Under the pieces are notes generated by a model, which saw only the letters and a program-made list of their open reading frames with translations, did not search any database and was not told the origin of the DNA. The position numbers and the translations under genes were made by a program. This document shows positions 58,131 to 64,000 of a DNA stretch of 64,000 nucleotides, piece after piece. Origin of the DNA: Berberis thunbergii. Lineage: Eukaryota; Streptophyta; Magnoliopsida; Ranunculales; Berberidaceae. Location of the stretch: positions 124,001-188,000 of the forward strand of contig QNQO01006227.1 of NCBI GenBank assembly GCA_003290165.1, read 5' to 3'. Within the stretch, counting starts at the first letter, position 1. Every line of letters starts with the position of its first letter.

Positions 58131-58757
58131 CCTTCTCCTCCTCTTATCATAAAAATCCTCCTCATTTGAAATTGATGATCATTATGAAAATATGAATGTC
58201 TATGTGATGTAATAATCAAACAATTTCTTATCTACCACTTTCCACAACATCATTTCTAAGCCCAAGTTCTAGTATGCCAGATTATTGAAACCACCCCTCC
58301 AACTTCTCAAATCCAACAAAAGCTTCTCTTCTGACAAGTCTCAGATAGATAGATGAATATCAACATTACTAGAAATATATTTTTGTATTTTATATGAAAT
58401 GATGCTTAGTTGCTTTATCAAAAAAAGGGGTGGCGTCTAATGATTGTTTGGTCGGCAGCATAAAAGGGAAGGAAGGAGAAGTCGTTGACTTGTAATATGG
58501 GAATTGCAGAAACAAAGGAAGGAGATGAAGAGAGACAGGTCAGAAGTTGTTGTTAATTATTTAGAAGATTAAATTGGTGTTGTTGGTATCTCCTAATTAT
58601 TTTAACTATATTTAAACAATTGGGATTGGAGCAACCCTTCATATTCGTTCCTCTTCTTGTCTCTTGCCATGGAGGCCAACAACATTGAAACTTCACCTTT
58701 CCTCACAAATTATAATTCAACTAATTGCTTTTGAGTAGTTTAATACACCCTCCAAGT
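58131..58757. other. upstream flank of the SYMRK pseudogene
   Basis: Probable old promoter region. No ORF, and I could not assign a TATA box with confidence. Confidence 0.4.
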
Positions 58758-59309
58758 TAGGGGTGGGCATCCCATTTCGTAATTTCATTCCGTCCCGTCC
58801 CGATTTTTTTGGGTCTTAATGGGATTGAATAATTTCATCCCGATCACATCCCGTTCCGATCTAGAATGTGATGAGATGGGATGGGATGAAGTTTTTCAAT
58901 CCCGCCAATCTCGTCCCGTCCCGAACTAATTTTTTAATATTAATTATTAATATTTGTATTTACTTATTTATTTATTTTATGAACATTTGCATAAATGTTC
59001 AGGCTTCCAGCTGCAGCAGGTCAGGCCTTCCAGCAAGCCCAGGCCTTCCAGCAGGCTCAGCAGTTCCAGCAGACCTTCCAGCAGCCTTCTAGTAGGCCTT
59101 CCAACAAGCTTCCAGCAGGCTTCCAGCAGTTCAGGCTTCTATTTGATATGACCAGATTAGCATGCTGATCCCGTCCCGTCCCGAACCCGTTTGGGATGGG
59201 ACGAGGTCGGGATGAGGTTTTTCCCATCACGTCCCGTCCCGATCCTGTATGAATGGAATGAGATAGGGATGGACATATCTCGTCCCATCCCGTCCCGTGC
59301 CCACCCCTA
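58758..59309. mobile_element. hAT-type miniature element, family C, copy 2
   Basis: Perfect ends TAGGGGTGGGCA...TGCCCACCCCTA with a perfect 8-bp duplication CTCCAAGT (58750-58757 and 59310-59317). Subterminal CCCGTCCCGAT-type runs match copy 1 (12523-13502). The centre (about 58995-59145) is a separate GC-rich block of imperfect CCTTCCAGCAGGCTT-like repeats absent from copy 1. Confidence 0.93.
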
Positions 59310-59499
59310 CTCCAAGTTTTGAAAGTATTGGGTCAACGTTAACTTTGCATGGCAATTTGCCTGGACCCGTATCCAATGGGTTGGGCCTATAACTGACTAT
59401 CAGCTCCGATTTGGGTCTAGGTCGTGATGGAAGGAACTAAATTGATTATGTTTGGGTTAAAATTTTTGTAGTTATCTTTAAACATAATAGGAACTTGAG

Positions 59500-59624
59500 G
59501 CCAATGGTGTTATCGTCTAGTGGTTAGGGTTGTGTGGGTTTGTTCCCCATGTTCTAAGTTTGAGTCTCACCTGCGGCATAGGTTATGGGATCCTTGAAAA
59601 TCCAACTCGCCTTCCAAAAAATAA
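59500..59624 (+). mobile_element. tRNA-derived SINE with 14-bp duplication
   Basis: Duplication AATAGGAACTTGAG at 59486-59499 and 59625-59638. The head has TATCGTCTAGTGGTTAGGG (A box) and AGTTTGAGTCTCACC (B box), the tail TTCCAAAAAATAA. About 125 bp, as expected for a small plant SINE. Confidence 0.85.
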
Positions 59625-59904
59625 AATAGGAACTTGAGTCTTGTGAACCCTTTCCACCGAGGAAGTAATTGGTCGGGGTCAAATCAAACCCGACTTAGAT
59701 GAACCTCATTATATATGTATGATATTTGTCTTTTTCCTCTCTTTACAGATTATTATTATTATTATTATTATCTTAGTGACTTTGATATCACATCTTGCAT
59801 ATTTTAAGTTGTATTCTTTTTACAAATCATAGTTTAGCTCGCTTGATTTGTGCATCAAATCTTGGATCTACTTTGCAAAAGTATTTTCTTATAATCATGT
59901 TTTA

Positions 59905-60463
59905 CATTTGATGATACAACAAATAGTCTTCTAATCACGATCATGCACGTGACAAAGATCATCTATCACGAGGAACATGCACTTCTTTCAACACGGATAA
60001 CAAGTCTGATCCTAGAAGCCCAAAGAAGCATGCCTAGTCATTAAAGACCAAAAAATCATTTAAAAATAAACCATGAACAAAGTCAAAGGCCCAAGCCCCA
60101 AGCCCAACGGATCTCTTCCATTAGAGAAGAGAAACATTAAGAATGAGACAAGTCATGGCAGAAATTACTCCTCGAATGACGTATCTCAATGAAGGAGAAG
60201 ACTGTTGTGAGAAACATCTCCCCTCATCGCGACCTACATGCTTAAGTCACGCAGAGAGTTAATTACGCACATTATATAAGGTAAATGAGAGATCCATGAA
60301 GGAGGTATCCAAAAACACAACACAACTACACTCTGTTCAAATTCATTATCTTCAACAGTTATCTGACTTAAGCATCAGAGTGCCTTCGACCACCAAATAG
60401 GTGGTCTTTGGCAATCTAACATTGTTTTGTAGGTTAGATCCCTAGGAGGACGATTTGGATGCA
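59905..60463 (+). repeat. 5' LTR of a third Tat copy
   Basis: The start TTTGATGATACAACAAATAG, then the CGATCATGCACGTGAC block, and the end (TTAAGCATCAGAGTGCCTTC, then GACCACC...GGTGGTC, TTTGGATGCA) are the reverse complement of blocks in 38616-39204. The primer site TTTGGCGCTATCTGTGGG follows at 60468-60485. The start is set by homology (within about 10 bp). Confidence 0.72.
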
Positions 60464-60556
60464 CCAGTTTGGCGCTATCTGTGGGAAATGATCGTTTCCT
60501 TAAAAAAGAGTTTTGTTGGTAGTTTCTTTAGCATAAATCAGTGACAAAAAGATTTA

Positions 60557-61620
60557 GTGCAAATGGAACATCCTACAAATTCTCAACTTAGCAACAATCA
60601 AGGCAATCCTTCCACCGGTGAAAATGAATTACCGAATAGGCATATCCCAAGTCCAACATTAGGAGAACCGATTATACAAGGTAGTGCAGTACCACCACAA
60701 GATATGGTGGCCCAACAAGCCCATGCATTTGGGGGTACAATGACAAATCCTCGTGTGGACAAACTTTTGGCTTAGATGGCTTATCTAGCTAAAATGGTCA
60801 AAAAACTTACCCAAGAACGTGTTCCACCTGTCAAACACGTCAAAACACTGGTTCAGCAAAATTTCGCCAACCACGTTCAAGAGAACCAAGAACCTCCTAC
60901 TGAGCTTCGGAGAACGAACTTCGAAGGAAGTAAACCTCAAGGAGATGGATCCCAGACTGTTGGAATTCTTCCACACATTCCATTCATGATTAGAGTTACA
61001 AATCCTAATATGTTTCACGAGTTGGCCAGGCCATCATTCTCCGACGACGTCGTGAAGACTCCTTTGCCGAAAAAGTTCACTCCGCCAAAGTTTGAAACTT
61101 ATGATGGCACTACGGATCCATCTGACCATCTGTGTCATTTCCACTATATGATTACACTGAAAGAAAGCACAGAGTCCGTCACGTGCATAACAATTCTGAC
61201 TAGCTTCATGTCCACGACAATGAGTTGGTTCAATAGCCTTCCGCCTAGATCAATAGATTATTTTCAAGCATTGGCTACAACCTTCATCACAAGGTTCATT
61301 GGCAGTCAACGGATAAGAAATAGCCCTCATTATTTGTTTTACAGACTCTCAGGGAATACGTTACGCGTTTCACTGATGAGCTAACAATGATCGATGGATG
61401 CAGCGATGACACAGTTGTAACCACTTTCATCTCCAGACTAAAAGAAGGACCATTTTACAACTATCTTAACTTGGATCCTCCATGGAGCATGGCAACCTTA
61501 CTGAAAAGTGCTCAAAAATACATCACCCTTGAAGAGATGTTGGCCGCCAAGAGAAAAAATGAGTCCGAGAAAAGGTTTTTCCCAACGAATCGGGAAGAAG
61601 AGAAGAAATGAGGAGGGATG
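60557..61620 (+). pseudogene. gag of the third Tat copy
   Basis: An in-frame TAG at 60773-60775 separates an N-terminal part (60557-60772) from the capsid part (60776-61384; PPKFETYDGTTDPSDHLCHF, MSWFNSLPPRSIDYFQALAT). A shift near 61345 precedes the last part (61387-61611; IDGCSDDTVVTTFISRLKEG). A zinc-knuckle-like CSFHKDQRHDTEDC follows at about 61876-61917 in another frame. This copy let me reconstruct how the gag at 20573 continues after the chromovirus. Confidence 0.82.
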
Positions 61621-62080
61621 ATAGGCCACAGGAGGACAGTGGTCAATCCAAAAGGCATCGAACCAACAACAGGTCCGAATTCAACAAACAGGAACTCAGA
61701 AAGCTGCAACCCGAAAGAGCTAGACATGAGCGGTCAACGTGATGTACAAACCTTTCACTGCTCTTAAAATGAATCGAGCAACTATCCTGAAGTCCATGGC
61801 AAACTAAGAAAATGTTAAATGGTCACTCAAACTAATGGGAAATCCAGCCGGACGAGATAAGAACAAATATTGTTCTTTCCACAAAGACCAAAGACATGAT
61901 ACTGAAGACTGCTACAACTTAAATAATGAAATCTAATATTGTATCCAGAGAGGATGACTTAGTGAATTCGTTGGGTTCAAAGACAAACAGTCCAAAGGAA
62001 AAGAGAAAGCGGACACCACCACATAGTCAAATGAACATAGAAAACTGATATACATCATCATACATGGTGTAGCCGGAGAA

Positions 62081-64000
62081 ATGAAACAATCTAACCGTTC
62101 ACGGAAGCGATCTATCAAGGATTTACGGACAAGAATACGACACCTGGACCTTCCCGCTCAATGCGCCAGAATTGACCACCCAACTCTGACTTTTTCAGAT
62201 AAATATGCACAGAGAATTGATTTCCCCCTTAATGACGCCCTGGTGATTTCAATGTATATAACCAAGTGAGAAGTCAACAGAGTGCTCATCGACACGAGTA
62301 GCTCGACCAACCTCTTGTTCCTGACGACATTTCTTAAAATGCAGTTCAACAAAGAGGGATTTACACCCACTGACCAGCCTATGGTGGGTTTCAGTGGTGA
62401 AGAATGCCACCCTCTCGGACTAATTTGATTACCAGTCGTAGCAGGAGCGCCAGGTAAACAATGAGTCCTGCTAACGAACTTCTTCATTGTCAACGTGCCT
62501 TCAGCATACAATATTCTCCTAGGAAGACCTTGGCTATATGAAATGGGTGCAATATCTTCCCCCATGCACCAATGTATGAAGTATCACATTGTTGACGACA
62601 TTGAGGTCATGAAAGGAGATCAGCCGGTTGCACATGAATGCCATTACGCAGCAATGAAAGCCCCTAACAAATAGCAATCACAGTCAAGATCAGAAGAGCC
62701 ATCACAGCGACCGGGAAAAAGAGTTAATATCGAATACTGGCTAACTAGAAGAAGAGTCAAGAGTCAATATCGATCCATTTTGATGGTGAAGAAGGGAGTA
62801 AGACAGTTTGGATTGGCACAAAACTTCACTTGAAGCTAGCCAAACAACTGATCCAGCTGCTAAAGGATAACCAAGATGCCTTTGCCTGGACAATGAAGGA
62901 CATGGTGGGCATTGATCCCCATGTCATCACTCATAGGTTGTAGGACAAAAAAGAAAGCCAGTTGCCCCAAAGAATAATCAAGCCATCAACAATGAGGTGC
63001 ATCGCTTACTAAATGTAAGGATGATCATGGAATCCCACTATCTAGACTGGCTCGCCAATACAATTCTGGTAAAAAAAAATGAAAAATGGAGAGTATGCAT
63101 GGACTACACGGACCTCAACAAAGTATGCCCAAAAAATAGCTTTCCACTTCCACATATAGATCAGATAGTGGACGCCACCTCCGGACACAAACTCTTAAGC
63201 TTCATGGACACATATTCTGGTTATAATCAGATACAAATGCATCAAACGGATCAGGAGAAAACATCTTTCATAACAGAAATAGGTACATACTGCTACCGAG
63301 TGATACCATTCGGATTAAAGAATTTGAAAACTATAACAACAACTTATTAACAGAATGTTCAAATATGACCATGGAAGTGTACATTGATGACATGCTAGTC
63401 AAGATCCTACATAAAGATGTCCATATAAAAGACCTTCGCGAGCCTTCTCCCAGCTCCGCAAGTACAAAATGAAGTTGAACCCAGAAAATTGTACGTTAGG
63501 AGTAAAATTAGGGAAGTTCCTAGGATACATTGTCAACCAGAAAGGGATTGAAGCTGATCCTAAACAGATACAAACGCTCATCAACATGCAATCGCCTGCC
63601 AACATCAAAGGTGTACAAAGCCTCAATAGTAGGATAACAGCCTTGAACAAGTTCATCTCCAGACAAATGCATTCCCTTCTTCAAAATCTTGAAAGGGAAC
63701 AAAACTTTCAAATGGAATGAAGAACGTGAACGGTTTTTTAAAGCCTAATAGCATACATGCACTGAACTATTATCAAAGTCAAAACAACACGAGACACTAT
63801 ACTTGTATCTGTTAGTATTCGAGCACACAGTCAGCTTAGCATCGATACTCGAGGAGAGCGGCACACAAAAACCAATATACTATGTCAGCAAAACATTTGC
63901 GGACGCAGAAGTTAACTCCATCTCTAGAGAACCTAGCATTGGCTCTGGTCGTATCTTCGATAAAATTGCGGATGTACTTCAAGGCCCACCCCATCACTGT
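62081..64000 (+). pseudogene. pol start of the third Tat copy (protease, RT), cut by window end
   Basis: A protease-like stretch at about 62225-62560 (EVNRVLIDTSSSTNLLF, NVPSAYNILLGRPWLYEM) has the catalytic DTG changed to DTS. RT at 62997-63350 reads WRVCMDYTDLNKVCPKNSFP, GHKLLSFMDTYSGYNQI and VIPFGLKN. The catalytic YIDDML is at about 63380 in another frame. The RT thumb follows at 63469-63720. RNase H-like sequence (YYVSKTFADAE-like) follows up to the window end. Several stops and shifts. Confidence 0.8.

Noticed and set aside
58868..59151. ORFs with PASPGLPAGSAVPADLPAAF-like repeats
   Set aside because: They come from the GC-rich tandem block in the family C miniature element and have no start context or domain.

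Overview
This is a stretch of nuclear plant DNA, most likely from a eudicot. Two host genes sit in a landscape dominated by transposable elements. The evidence is intron-bearing genes with GT-AG junctions, plant-type LTR retrotransposons with tRNA primer sites, hAT miniature elements with 8-bp target duplications, SINEs, L1-type LINE remains and TRIM elements. The best-preserved gene is a three-exon plastid glutamyl-tRNA reductase (HEMA type, 13660-15970, + strand). It looks intact and encodes 544 residues. The second gene (48880-58130, - strand) has the 15-exon layout and domain order of SYMRK, the receptor kinase that signals for arbuscular mycorrhiza and nodulation: signal peptide, malectin-like region, GDPC motif, leucine-rich repeats, membrane helix, kinase. 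It carries at least four disabling lesions, so I call it a pseudogene.

Layout. 1-10230 is an old Tat-type (Ty3) element read on the - strand: a 5' LTR (8618-10230), gag (8508-6494), tandem repeats, and a decayed accessory ORF on the opposite strand (310-2814). It is broken up by a TRIM element, an LTR-like insertion and three hAT-type miniature elements. 10262-13502 holds an RNase H remnant, a SINE and another hAT-type element that ends 157 bp before the HEMA start codon. 17186-39204 is a three-level nest. An outer Tat element (- strand) is split inside its integrase by a second Tat element (+ strand, 19427-34948). That element is split inside its gag by a very young chromovirus (- strand, 20968-26751) with two 510-bp LTRs that differ at 2 positions. 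40150-44100 is a dead LINE, 45442-46192 a short retroposed RNase H segment with a 14-bp duplication, and 47321-48641 a three-LTR TRIM array on the - strand. After the SYMRK pseudogene come a hAT-type miniature element (58758-59309), a SINE (59500-59624) and the 5' part of a third Tat copy (about 59905 to the window end, + strand).

The nest can be ordered in time because host reading frames resume on either side of each insertion. The chromovirus removes cleanly with a TGAC duplication, and the middle Tat element with a GCAAC/TCAAC pair. The hAT-type miniature elements fall into three families with termini CAGTGTTCTAAAA, TAGGGCTGAAAACC and TAGGGGTGGGCA.

Limits: everything was read by eye. Family names rest on motif recognition, not on a database search. 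Whether the SYMRK lesions mean loss of mycorrhizal symbiosis or decay of a duplicate copy cannot be decided from one window.
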